From Verrucomicrobiota bacterium (GTDB lineage Bacteria > Verrucomicrobiota > Verrucomicrobiia > Methylacidiphilales > JBCCWR01): a DNA stretch of 62,950 nt. Positions 34,488 through 43,604 of this stretch are shown here, piece by piece. The notes under the pieces were generated by a model that worked only from the letters and a program-made list of their open reading frames with translations, did no database searches and had not been told where the DNA came from. Location: contig JBCCXA010000022.1 of assembly GCA_039192515.1 (NCBI GenBank), positions 1 to 62,950 on the forward strand, written 5' to 3'. The translations under genes and the position numbers were made by a program. The first letter of the stretch is position 1. Each line of letters opens with the position of its first letter.

Positions 34488-36281
34488 AAAAACTGTTATC
34501 TCTTTTTTTTCTTAGTGTTAATAAGCACTTTGCCTTTTATTAACTGTTCTCCTAACAAAGACCAAAAATCTCTAAATACCTCTCTCCCACCTATTGAAGA
34601 CCAAGCCATTCCCGTTGAGGATGGCGGCGAAATTGATCCTATCGCAAGCGATCAGGCTGTCAGAGGAGGTGTCTTCAATACCTGGGGAGGTGGTTACCCA
34701 AAATCTATTAACCAATGGCTGGACTACAACCAGTTTTCAAGCCAACTGTCTTCCCTCATGTTCGAGCCACTCATAGGGATGCACAGCACTGAGAACAGAC
34801 CCGTAGGAGTTCTCGCTAGTTCATGGGAAATATCTGAGGATAAAACGACGTACACTTTTAAAATTCATGCTGAGGCCAAATGGAGTGATGGAACCGATAT
34901 CACCGCTCAAGATATTCAGTTCTACTATGATATCATCATGGACCCCAAACACCTCACTTCCCTATTCCGGGTATCCCTCAGTAAACTGGACCGCCCAGAG
35001 ATACTTGATAAAAAAACTCTTCGAGTTCGAGCGAATGAAGTGCACTGGAGAAATTTTTGGACTGCAGGAGGACTCACTGCTTTTCCTAAACATGCTTGGA
35101 AGGACCTTGATTTCAATTCTATTCATTTTGAGTTTCCTGTGGTTTCGGGTCCCTACCAAATTCATGAGGTAAAAACCAACCGCTCCATCAGTCTAAAAAG
35201 GCGCGGAGACTGGTGGGGACGCACCTTGAAATTCAATCAACACAAATACAACTTTGACTACCTTGTGTTTAAGTCCTTAGAAGATCGAACCAAGGCATTA
35301 GAAGTTCTAAAAAAAGGTGATTTCGACCTTTACCCCATCTACACTGCGCGGATTTGGGAACGGCAAACCAATTTTCCACAAGTGCAGAAAAACTGGGTGG
35401 TTCGTCAAACCATCTATAATCAAGAACCCAAGAGTTTTCAAGGATTTGCCATCAATCTTCGCAAGAAGAAGTTTCAGGACAAACAAGTCCGTCTTGCCCT
35501 TGGCCACCTTCTTAATCGTGAATTGATGCTAGAGAAACTCATGTTTGGTCAGTATTTCTTGCTCAATAATTACTTTCCTGACCTTTATCCCAACAACACC
35601 AATCCAAACCACCCTCTAATTCAATACTCTCCAGAAAAAGCCCGTAAATTGCTCGGTCAAGCCGGGTGGAAAATTAATGACCAAGGCTTACTTGAAAAAG
35701 ATGGAGAAATTTTTAGTCTGAAATTTCTATACCATGGAACACCACTCCCTCACCTGACCATCTTCCTAGAAGATTTAAAGAAGGTTGGTTTGCAAGCGGA
35801 GTTGGATGTTGTTTCCTTAGCTAGTTTTCGCAAACGCATGGATAATCATGAATTCGACTTAGCTTGGACAAATTGGAGTGCCAGCCGCTTACGCGACCCC
35901 GAAAGCATGTGGCATTCTAAAACGGCCGATGATATTGCCACTCAAAACATACCAGGTATAGAAAATGAAGAAATTGATCAATTAATCGAAAAACAAAAAT
36001 CTATCATGGATATTGATCAACGAAACGAAATCATTAAGGAAATCGATTTGGAACTTATAGACACAATACCTTACATTCTATTATGGCAATCAGATCGCCA
36101 CAAACTTCTATACTGGAATCGCTTTGGAACCCCCAAGACTATCTTGGACAAATTTAATCGAGAAGACTCGGCTCTCGTCTACTGGTGGTTTGACCAAGAC
36201 AAAGCAGATGCCCTACTCAAAGCTCAACAATCAAATTCGGCCTTACCAGCGGTAGCCTCTGAGATTCATTATTCCCACTAA
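34488..36281 (+). CDS. yejA: Peptide/nickel-type ABC substrate-binding lipoprotein
   Basis: 597 residues from ATG 34488; ten extra codons upstream are optional. A signal peptide with lipobox-like FINC suggests anchoring at Cys21. The family 5 (Opp/Dpp/Yej) fold is seen as LMFEPLIGMHSTENRPVGVL and SWEISEDKTTYTFKIHAEAK early, DGTDITAQDIQFYY, VRLALGHLLNR, and the closing PYILLWQSDRHKLLYWN. Delivers oligopeptides to the permeases that follow. First gene of a five-gene importer operon, six bases before the next gene. Confidence 0.9.
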   Translation, partial: KNCYLFFFLVLISTLPFINCSPNKDQKSLNTSLPPIEDQAIPVEDGGEIDPIASDQAVRGGVFNTWGGGYPKSINQWLDYNQFSSQLSSLMFEPLIGMHSTENRPVGVLASSWEISEDKTTYTFKIHAEAKWSDGTDITAQDIQFYYDIIMDPKHLTSLFRVSLSKLDRPEILDKKTLRVRANEVHWRNFWTAGGLTAFPKHAWKDLDFNSIHFEFPVVSGPYQIHEVKTNRSISLKRRGDWWGRTLKFNQHKYNFDYLVFKSLEDRTKALEVLKKGDFDLYPIYTARIWERQTNFPQVQKNWVVRQTIYNQEPKSFQGFAINLRKKKFQDKQVRLALGHLLNRELMLEKLMFGQYFLLNNYFPDLYPNNTNPNHPLIQYSPEKARKLLGQAGWKINDQGLLEKDGEIFSLKFLYHGTPLPHLTIFLEDLKKVGLQAELDVVSLASFRKRMDNHEFDLAWTNWSASRLRDPESMWHSKTADDIATQNIPGIENEEIDQLIEKQKSIMDIDQRNEIIKEIDLELIDTIPYILLWQSDRHKLLYWNRFGTPKTILDKFNREDSALVYWWFDQDKADALLKAQQSNSALPAVASEIHYSH

Positions 36282-36287
36282 GCTTGA

Positions 36288-37298
36288 ATGACTTCCTATT
36301 TAATCAAGAGGTTCTTACTTATTGCTCCAACCCTGCTAGGGATATCTATACTCTGTTTTATTTTAATACAGTTTGTGCCTGGGGGGCCAGTAGAGGAAAT
36401 GATTGCTAAAGTACAAGCTACTGCCGGAATGCAGGGCGGAAATGCAGAGGCTATTTCACAAGCAGAAATTGAAAACATCAAAAAATACTTCGGTTTTGAT
36501 AAACCCGCACACGTTCGTTATTTCACCTGGCTAACAAATCTTTTCCAGGGTGATTGGGGAAACTCGCATGTTTATCACAAGCCTGTCCTGGAAGTCATCA
36601 TCAGTAAAATGCCTATCTCTCTATTCTTTGGAGTCACCTCATTTATCCTGGCTTACTCCATATCTATTCCACTTGGGGTCATCAAAACACTAAAAAATAA
36701 TACGAAGTTTGACATCATCTCCTCTATAGTCATATTCGCTGGTTATGTTATACCGGGCTTTGCTTTGGGGATCTTGCTCATCGTCTTTTTGGGGGGCGGC
36801 AGCTACTTAGATTGGTTTCCTATATCAGGTATCGTTTCCGACCATCATGAAAGCCTAACGCCCTGGGGAAAAGTCATCGACTTTCTCCATCATATGTGCC
36901 TGCCACTTACCTGTTACATGATAAGCCAGTTTGCCTTTCTAACCATGTTAACGAAAAACAGCCTACTTGAAGAAAAAAGTAAAGACTACATGCGAACTGC
37001 TATAGCTAAGGGACTGTCCGCTGATACGGTCATCTGGAAGCACGGCTTAAGAAATGCCATGATACCATTAGCCACGGGCATGGGTGAAATTTTTACGGTT
37101 ATGTTCGCTGGCTCCTTACTCATCGAAAGAGTCTTTGATATCGATGGCATGGGACTTCTCTTTTATAACTCAATAGTAGGTCGCGACTACAATGTCGTAT
37201 TAGGACTTATTCTTTTAATTAGCCTATTTACCATGCTAGGCCGTCTCTTCTCTGATGTGCTCTATGTCATCATAGATCCAAGAATTAGGTTACAGTAA
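36288..37298 (+). CDS. yejB: ABC transporter permease, OppB/YejB type
   Basis: 336 residues, about six membrane helices. The N-terminal TSYLIKRFLLIAPTLLGISI and LTNLFQGDWGNSHV are typical of DppB/YejB. The ATPase-coupling (EAA-like) loop is DYMRTAIAKGLSADTVIWKH, then GLRNAMIPLATGMG. Forms one half of the membrane channel with the next gene, 11 bases downstream. Confidence 0.93.
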   Translation: MTSYLIKRFLLIAPTLLGISILCFILIQFVPGGPVEEMIAKVQATAGMQGGNAEAISQAEIENIKKYFGFDKPAHVRYFTWLTNLFQGDWGNSHVYHKPVLEVIISKMPISLFFGVTSFILAYSISIPLGVIKTLKNNTKFDIISSIVIFAGYVIPGFALGILLIVFLGGGSYLDWFPISGIVSDHHESLTPWGKVIDFLHHMCLPLTCYMISQFAFLTMLTKNSLLEEKSKDYMRTAIAKGLSADTVIWKHGLRNAMIPLATGMGEIFTVMFAGSLLIERVFDIDGMGLLFYNSIVGRDYNVVLGLILLISLFTMLGRLFSDVLYVIIDPRIRLQ

Positions 37299-37309
37299 CA
37301 AACCAGAAC

Positions 37310-38332
37310 ATGTTTTCTTCATTAACTAAACGCCAGTTCAAAAGATTCCGCTCTATCAAGCGTGCTTGGTATTCATTAATCATTCTCAGCGCGTTATTTG
37401 TGTTATCACTTTTTAGTGAGCAAATCGCCAACGATAAGCCTCTGTTATTGGGCTACGATGGCAAAATTTTTTTTCCAACACTGAAGTTCTATACGGATAA
37501 AGATCTAGGAGGCCTTTACAAAACAGAAGCTGACTACAAGAAATTAGAGGGAGAAGCCCACTTTAAAAATAATGGAGGATGGATGATTTTCCCCATCGTA
37601 CAATTTGATCCCTATAGCTCAGACTGGGATGAATCAGGAGCCCCTCCTCATGCTCCCTCTCTTAGACACCCTCTGGGAACAGACCACGCTGCTAGGGATG
37701 TATTTGCGAGGGTTCTTTATGGCTTCCGCACTAGCATGTTCTTTTCTCTTACCCTTAGCATATTTAGCACCATCATAGGCTTTATCATTGGTGCTATTCA
37801 GGGTTACACGGGAAGACATGTCGATATGACGATGCAACGACTCATTGAAATGTGGTCCGCGCTACCTTTTCTTTACGTGGTCATCTTGATGGGTTCCATT
37901 TATGGACAATCCTTTGGCGTGCTGTTATTTGTCTTCTGCCTTTTTCGTTGGATTGGGACATCCTACTATATACGTGCGGAGTTCCTTCGCCTTAAAAATC
38001 TAACCTTTGTCCAAGCCTCTCGTGCCATAGGTGGGGGGCATATTCGAGTCATTTTTCGCCAGATTATGCCTAACTCTCTGAACCCCATTATCACTCTTTT
38101 CCCCTTTGATATTATCATTGGGATCAGTTCACTCACAGCTTTAGACTTCCTGGGTTTCGGTCTTGCACCACCTGCTCCTTCATGGGGAGAACTCCTTCAA
38201 CAGGGACTAGCGAATCTTTACGCCCCTTGGGTTGCAATTTCATCAGTAAGCGCTTTATTTATTACCTTGTTACTCGCTAGTTTTATTGGTGAAGGAGCAC
38301 GTGCTGCTTTTGACACAAAAGCCGAGGAATGA
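37310..38332 (+). CDS. yejE: ABC transporter permease, OppC/YejE type
   Basis: 340 residues. An N-terminal helix is followed by a long extracytoplasmic segment (about 40-115) with FKNNGGWMIFPIVQFDPYSS, characteristic of YejE and absent from OppC. The motif HPLGTDHAARDVFARVLYG starts the conserved permease core, and the coupling loop is FVQASRAIGGGHIRVI. The last bases overlap the next gene's start by four bases (ATGA), indicating translational coupling. In E. coli, Yej imports peptides including microcin C. Confidence 0.93.
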   Translation: MFSSLTKRQFKRFRSIKRAWYSLIILSALFVLSLFSEQIANDKPLLLGYDGKIFFPTLKFYTDKDLGGLYKTEADYKKLEGEAHFKNNGGWMIFPIVQFDPYSSDWDESGAPPHAPSLRHPLGTDHAARDVFARVLYGFRTSMFFSLTLSIFSTIIGFIIGAIQGYTGRHVDMTMQRLIEMWSALPFLYVVILMGSIYGQSFGVLLFVFCLFRWIGTSYYIRAEFLRLKNLTFVQASRAIGGGHIRVIFRQIMPNSLNPIITLFPFDIIIGISSLTALDFLGFGLAPPAPSWGELLQQGLANLYAPWVAISSVSALFITLLLASFIGEGARAAFDTKAEE

Positions 38333-39186
38333 TCATGCCCAAGACGTTACTTAAAGTAGATGATTTAAAAATAGATTTTCACAACGGTAATGAAACCACC
38401 CAAGCCGTGAAAGGCATTTCTTTCACTCTGGAGGAAGAAAAAGTGCTAGCCGTGGTTGGTGAAAGTGGCAGTGGAAAAAGTGTAACGGCTATGGCAATTA
38501 CCAGGCTACTTCCTCCCGAGCCTCAATGCCAAGTGGACGGAGATATCATATTTCGTGAATTAGATGTTCTTTCTGCCAGCAACAAGCAGTTGCAAAATAT
38601 TCGAGGTAAGGAAATTGCCTATATTTTTCAGGAACCTGGAGCATCTTTAAATCCCGTTTTCACTGTAGGATCACAAATTAGCGAAGTCATTAAATTACAC
38701 CGACCCGAAGTGAACGATATTCACGCTGAGGTTGTTCGCGTGCTAGACCTAGTGGGAATTCGAGACGCTGAAAAACGAATCAAGTCCTACCCTCATGAAT
38801 TAAGTGGTGGAATGCAACAGCGTGTTATGATCGCCATGGCACTGGCCTGTCACCCCAAAATTCTCATTGCAGATGAACCTACGACTGCACTAGACGTTAC
38901 TATCCAAAAACAGATTATTGACCTGCTCAAAGAGCTGCAAAAAAAACTAAATATGTCCATTCTTCTCATCACACATAATTTTGGAATCATCAAAAATTTT
39001 GCCGATGAAGTCATTGTGATGTTTAGAGGAAAGATTGTAGAATCTGGAGCGACGCACGATGTTTTAAACCATCCACAACACCCATACACTAAGGCGCTCA
39101 TCGATTGTATCCCTCGCATGAATGACAAACGCCAACGGCTCACAACCATTGATCATAATGAACTAGACAGGCTTAACACTGAATAG
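38329..39186 (+). CDS. ABC transporter ATP-binding protein, OppD type
   Basis: 285 residues. Walker A VGESGSGKSV, Q-loop YIFQEPGASLNP, signature LSGGMQQRVMIAMALAC, Walker B ILIADEPTTALD and H-loop LITHNFGII are complete. The first two codons (ATG ATC) could be skipped for ATG at 38335. Pairs with the next ATPase to drive the Yej/Opp permeases; E. coli YejF fuses these two, here they are separate. C-terminal oligopeptide-transporter extension (HPYTKALIDCIPRM) is present, without the iron-sulfur cysteines. Confidence 0.93.
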   Translation: MIMPKTLLKVDDLKIDFHNGNETTQAVKGISFTLEEEKVLAVVGESGSGKSVTAMAITRLLPPEPQCQVDGDIIFRELDVLSASNKQLQNIRGKEIAYIFQEPGASLNPVFTVGSQISEVIKLHRPEVNDIHAEVVRVLDLVGIRDAEKRIKSYPHELSGGMQQRVMIAMALACHPKILIADEPTTALDVTIQKQIIDLLKELQKKLNMSILLITHNFGIIKNFADEVIVMFRGKIVESGATHDVLNHPQHPYTKALIDCIPRMNDKRQRLTTIDHNELDRLNTE

Positions 39187-39202
39187 AAAAAGGTACATAT
39201 AT

Positions 39203-39988
39203 ATGAAACTGCTCAGCGTTAAAAATCTCAAAGTCTACTTCCCAGTTCGTAAAGGACTCTTTTCTGGCCCACCACAATTTATTAAAGCGGTTGATGACGT
39301 ATCTTTCGACATTGAAAAAGGTCATTGTGTAGGGCTCGTTGGTGAGAGTGGAAGTGGGAAATCCACCATTGGAAAATCAATTATTAAGCTCGTTCAAGCT
39401 ACTGAGGGAGAAATTCATTATGAAGGTCATGAAATCCAGAATTTGAATAAAAAAGATTTTTTACCCTATCGAAAAAAAATTCAAATGATTTTTCAGGATC
39501 CTTACAACTCTCTTAACCCTCGCATGACCATCGAGTCGATTGTTGGTGAAGCATTGGACATTCACTTCCCAGAGATGACATCCTCTGAAAAAAGGGAACG
39601 TATTGTGGAGCTGATCAAACAAGTTGGTCTCTTACCAGAACACATTCGTCGCTATCCTCACGAGTTCAGTGGGGGTCAACGACAGCGTATAGGCATCGCT
39701 AGAGCCTTGGCAGTAAAACCCGATTTTATCCTCTGCGATGAACCGGTAAGCGCATTGGATGTTTCGGTTCAGGCACAGATCATTAATTTATTACATGATC
39801 TAAAAGACGACCTAAATCTCACCTATCTTTTTATCTCTCATGACCTTGCTGTCGTGCAGCACCTTTGTGATCATGTCTTAGTCATGAATCAAGGTCAACT
39901 CGTTGAGCAAGGAGACCCTCAAACATTATACCAATCACCTAAAGATCCCTACACCATTAAGCTTCTAGAAGCCGTGCCCAATTTATAG
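39203..39988 (+). CDS. ABC transporter ATP-binding protein, OppF type
   Basis: 261 residues. Walker A VGESGSGKSTIGKSII, Q-loop MIFQDPYNSLNPR, signature FSGGQRQRIGIARALA, Walker B FILCDEPVSALD, H-loop LFISHDLAVVQ. The ending DPYTIKLLEAVPNL is usual for OppF. Second ATPase of the importer. Starts 16 bases after the OppD-type gene and ends one base before the membrane-protein gene. Confidence 0.94.
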   Translation: MKLLSVKNLKVYFPVRKGLFSGPPQFIKAVDDVSFDIEKGHCVGLVGESGSGKSTIGKSIIKLVQATEGEIHYEGHEIQNLNKKDFLPYRKKIQMIFQDPYNSLNPRMTIESIVGEALDIHFPEMTSSEKRERIVELIKQVGLLPEHIRRYPHEFSGGQRQRIGIARALAVKPDFILCDEPVSALDVSVQAQIINLLHDLKDDLNLTYLFISHDLAVVQHLCDHVLVMNQGQLVEQGDPQTLYQSPKDPYTIKLLEAVPNL

Positions 39989-39989
39989 C

Positions 39990-41525
39990 ATGTCACTTCG
40001 CTTTGCGTTACTAAATTGGGTAAAATCAACCCTACTCCACTCAAAACATCATTACCCTATCACTACTTGGCTTTTCATACGAGGGCTCGCTCTCATTTAT
40101 CTCTTAGCTATCTCTTCGATGTGGTTACAAATTGATGGACTCATAGGATCTGATGGCATTTTGCCCGCTCATTTATTCTTCGACCGTGTATGGCAAGCTC
40201 TTGACTTGGAGGGTCTTTGGTTCTACCCCAGCCTTCTGTGGATCTCATGCCATGATTCTTCACTTCATCTACTTTGCCTGATGGGAACCGTGCTCGCCCT
40301 TCTGGCCTTCATTGGTTTTGCTGAGGGCTATATTTTCGCAGTATTATGGGCTATTTATCTGTCCCTAACAATTGCGGGCCAAACTTTCTGGGGCTTCCAA
40401 TGGGATAATCTATTGTTAGAAACAGGTATCGTTGCACTTTTTATTTGTCATTGGCATGCAAAACCCTCAAAGGTAGTCAACCATCCTTACCATCTCGGAG
40501 GTATTTGGCTGCTGCGCTGCCTACTTTTCAAGCTCATGTTTTTATCCGGTGTCGTCAAGTTGGCTAGTCAGGATGAAGTTTGGTGGAACCTTACTGCACT
40601 GGAATACCACTTCTTCACCCAGCCGCTTCCACCCTTTACCGCCTGGTATATGCATCATGCACCAACGTTTTTATTAAAAGTCTCTACCTTTATCATGTTC
40701 ATCATTGAGCTAGTCCTTCCTTTTTTGATTTTTGCACCTAGAAAATGGCGGCTCATTCCCTTTGGGAGTTTTGTTCTGCTCATGCTTCTCATCACTGTTA
40801 CAGGCAATTATGGCTTCTTCAATTACCTGACAGCACTGCTCTGCATAAGCCTTTTGGATGATTCTATGCTCCCTCGAAAAATAAGGCAGACCTTGGGAAC
40901 CCTTGATGCAAAGGCTTCTTTCTATACCGTCTGTGAGCCTAAACCAAAGATATGGAATCATACCTTAACCGCATTTGCTTGCCTGTTATTCCTGTTTAAC
41001 CTTATTGTCTTTGCCAATGCCTCTCCTTGGAGAAATCCATTAGCCTCTGGCTTTCAAGACATACTGAGACCTCTAAGCGGCTTTCGTTCTATTAATAACT
41101 ATGGCTTGTTTGCCAATATGACAGAGAAGCGGCCAGAAATTATTATAGAGGGTAGCCATGATGGCAATACCTGGAAGGCTTATGAATTTTACTGGAAACC
41201 TGGTAAGCCAGATAAATTACCTGCCTTCATCGCTCCCTACCATCCTAGATTAGATTGGCAGATGTGGTTTGCTGCTCTAGGCAATTTGGATCACAACCCT
41301 TGGCTTACCAATCTAATGATTCGTATGCTACAAAATAAGGAGCAGGCAGAGAGACTTCTCAAATACAATCCTTTTCCTGAAGCGCCCCCCCAATTCATTC
41401 GAGCTCAACTCTATCATTATGAATTTACTTCTCCTGAGGAGAAAATAGAGCAGGGAGATTGGTGGAAACGTAAACATCTTGGAGCCTATTCACCTACAAT
41501 CACCCAACAGTTCATAAAACGATGA
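39990..41525 (+). CDS. Lipase maturation factor-like membrane protein (LMF1 family)
   Basis: 511 residues with about eight membrane helices over the first 340 residues. LMF family hallmarks: WLFIRGLALIYLLAISSMWLQ, DGLIGSDGILP, FWGFQWDNLLLETG, and the C-terminal NPWLTNLMIRML with a Trp/Phe-rich soluble domain (WKAYEFYWKPGKP). In animals LMF1 helps lipases fold in the ER; bacterial members have no proven role. It ends the peptide-importer operon (one-base gap), so it may serve the envelope or act on imported or exported material. Converges with the next reverse-strand gene 15 bp away. Confidence 0.85.
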   Translation: MSLRFALLNWVKSTLLHSKHHYPITTWLFIRGLALIYLLAISSMWLQIDGLIGSDGILPAHLFFDRVWQALDLEGLWFYPSLLWISCHDSSLHLLCLMGTVLALLAFIGFAEGYIFAVLWAIYLSLTIAGQTFWGFQWDNLLLETGIVALFICHWHAKPSKVVNHPYHLGGIWLLRCLLFKLMFLSGVVKLASQDEVWWNLTALEYHFFTQPLPPFTAWYMHHAPTFLLKVSTFIMFIIELVLPFLIFAPRKWRLIPFGSFVLLMLLITVTGNYGFFNYLTALLCISLLDDSMLPRKIRQTLGTLDAKASFYTVCEPKPKIWNHTLTAFACLLFLFNLIVFANASPWRNPLASGFQDILRPLSGFRSINNYGLFANMTEKRPEIIIEGSHDGNTWKAYEFYWKPGKPDKLPAFIAPYHPRLDWQMWFAALGNLDHNPWLTNLMIRMLQNKEQAERLLKYNPFPEAPPQFIRAQLYHYEFTSPEEKIEQGDWWKRKHLGAYSPTITQQFIKR

Positions 41526-41540
41526 GAATCAAGCTTGGGC

Positions 41541-43595
41541 TCAATCAAGACTGAGAAATCTCTTTACTGCATCACGATCTTGTGGAAGCAGGCGTTCGTC
41601 ATTTTCCAGAATATGCATCACAACATTCGAGTCTTTTGTCATCATGGTGCTCAGAGAGGTTTGAAGTAAGTCCACGCGGTAGCTTTCATCGCTTACTTCG
41701 AGCGCAATATTATAGACACCTTCCAAATCCGAATGCATAAGCTCCCGCGCCACTAAACGTAAGCCCGCATCCTTTAGCTCTGGTTGAGTAAGATCCTGAA
41801 GTTGTTCGTAAAGTTGTTCGGGACCCTGTTCCGCTAAGGGTTGCATTAACCCGGCAGCACCCTCTTTACGCACCACCCCCTGAGGAAGCGTTTCCAACCA
41901 CTTGGCGCCTTCGGTCAAGCGATCGCCTTCCCAAGCCCGACCAATTCGGTGAGCAGCGGTCATGGCTGCAGGTGACTCTAACATTTGAGGTTCTTTTTTT
42001 GAGAGTATCTCAAACTGTTCTCTAGCTAGATCAAAATCCTGTTGAGCCGCTACGGCAATAGTCTCACCCAAGGCAGCCGCTATCTCGTTACCGCTTCCAG
42101 AGTCTTGCACCCAAGCTATAGCTTCAGACGGATTGCTTTGGGCCCAGGCCTGACCTACATAAGAAATGGCATGATGACGCACCTCTTTTTCCAATTTTGT
42201 GACATTCTTGGCAGCCTCTTCAGGAGCTACTTCCGCCCATCGACTCAAAGCAAAATAACGAGCCGATTCGGCAATATTGGAGTGCTTTAGCTCATTGGCC
42301 CAAGTTAACGCTTCTTTAGGCTCGTACAGCGTAAACATCTCAGCTAATCCTTGGATAGACCCCGCATAGCGATCGCTAACTTGTAAATCAGCCATTTTTT
42401 TAGCACCTACTGATGGATCCACTTTAGCGATTTCAATAAACCAGTTTGTTTTTTGCATCTCTCTGGCTCGTTCTGGAAGCGATTCAATAAAAGCCAAGGT
42501 GCCTTGAGGGTCGCGAAATATTTCCCTCTGAATGAACGCTTCAGTTACGTCGGCCCCAGCATTTTGCAAATCGTAGCGCTCTAACATCTGTTGGATAACT
42601 TCAGGTGAAAGGGAGAGTTGCTCAATCATTGCGCCAGCTATACTCTCACGTAGTGCGGCATTACCAGCATCGTCAATCAGTTCAAAGAGATTCGCGGGGT
42701 CTTCCATGACTTGTTGTTTAATGAGAGCACGGAGACCCTCGCGCTTCTCGGTAAAACCAGTCATGGCCTTAACTCTTTGCATGGCCTGCCCGTAATTCAC
42801 ACGGGAGAGATCCGCCAAGGCCCGTGTGTACATGATAGCCCGTAAACCCGGTGAGGGTTCATTTTCTAACCATCTCAATACCGCGAGTGGATCATCATTA
42901 CCCCAACGATCTGTAACCGCTAACCGGGCATTTTCCTGCATGGCCCGAGAGGGAATAAGAGCTGACAGTTTTAGCGCTTCCATAGGAGACTCTGCGGCGA
43001 TTTTCGTTAGGGCTTTTTGGATGGAGAGACTATCAGCCCACGTATGATGTCTTTGAGCAAAGGCAAAAGCTTCCCTTGGTTGCGCACTCGCTAACGCTGC
43101 AAATAAATTGCGCAGCATCGCCTTTTGTCGTCCCTTATCTTTCAAGTTTAGAATCTGGCTCTCAATTTGATCCGTCCCCAATTGGCCGAGGATAACTTCG
43201 AAGGCAGCATTGCGAAGACGCGACCCACGGATGGCTGGCGTCTCATTCAGGAAAAAGTCTAGAGCCTGTCTTGGGTTATCTTTGGCCCACTTCAGTAATG
43301 CCTGAGCTTCCATGCTATTTAAGCGATTTGCCACTAAAGCGCGATGCATCGCCTGTTTGGCTTCTTCACCATTAGTAATGCTCGTTTGACTTTTAAATGG
43401 TGAAAGCCTGCCATAAAGCAGATCCGCTGAACTCGAACTGCGCGAGTAGGAAGTGCTAGGCATTAAGCTTATTTTCGGAAGAGATTCTTCTGTGGTTCCC
43501 TGCTGTATCAAATAACCGAATCCTGTTCCGAGTAACAACGCACTCAGGGGATATAAAATCGTATAAAACTTAAGCGTATCGTTGGTATGGCTCAT
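41541..43595 (-). CDS. Membrane-anchored helical-repeat protein (paralog A)
   Basis: 684 residues, function unknown. One N-terminal membrane helix (about 12-27, LYPLSALLLGTGFGYLIQ) and a large periplasmic part built of 30-40-residue helical repeats. Repeat ends read NDDPLAVLRWLENEP, SPMEALKLSALIP, RDPQGTLAFIESLP, YEPKEALTWANEL and SNPSEAIAWVQDSG: a consensus D/N-P-x-x-A-x-x-W/F. The form is TPR/HEAT-like and probably binds proteins. Paralog of the next gene upstream, nine bases away and in one operon. Similar proteins are frequent in Verrucomicrobia. Confidence 0.75.
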   Translation of the reverse strand: MSHTNDTLKFYTILYPLSALLLGTGFGYLIQQGTTEESLPKISLMPSTSYSRSSSSADLLYGRLSPFKSQTSITNGEEAKQAMHRALVANRLNSMEAQALLKWAKDNPRQALDFFLNETPAIRGSRLRNAAFEVILGQLGTDQIESQILNLKDKGRQKAMLRNLFAALASAQPREAFAFAQRHHTWADSLSIQKALTKIAAESPMEALKLSALIPSRAMQENARLAVTDRWGNDDPLAVLRWLENEPSPGLRAIMYTRALADLSRVNYGQAMQRVKAMTGFTEKREGLRALIKQQVMEDPANLFELIDDAGNAALRESIAGAMIEQLSLSPEVIQQMLERYDLQNAGADVTEAFIQREIFRDPQGTLAFIESLPERAREMQKTNWFIEIAKVDPSVGAKKMADLQVSDRYAGSIQGLAEMFTLYEPKEALTWANELKHSNIAESARYFALSRWAEVAPEEAAKNVTKLEKEVRHHAISYVGQAWAQSNPSEAIAWVQDSGSGNEIAAALGETIAVAAQQDFDLAREQFEILSKKEPQMLESPAAMTAAHRIGRAWEGDRLTEGAKWLETLPQGVVRKEGAAGLMQPLAEQGPEQLYEQLQDLTQPELKDAGLRLVARELMHSDLEGVYNIALEVSDESYRVDLLQTSLSTMMTKDSNVVMHILENDERLLPQDRDAVKRFLSLD

Positions 43596-43604
43596 AGCAG
43601 TTAT

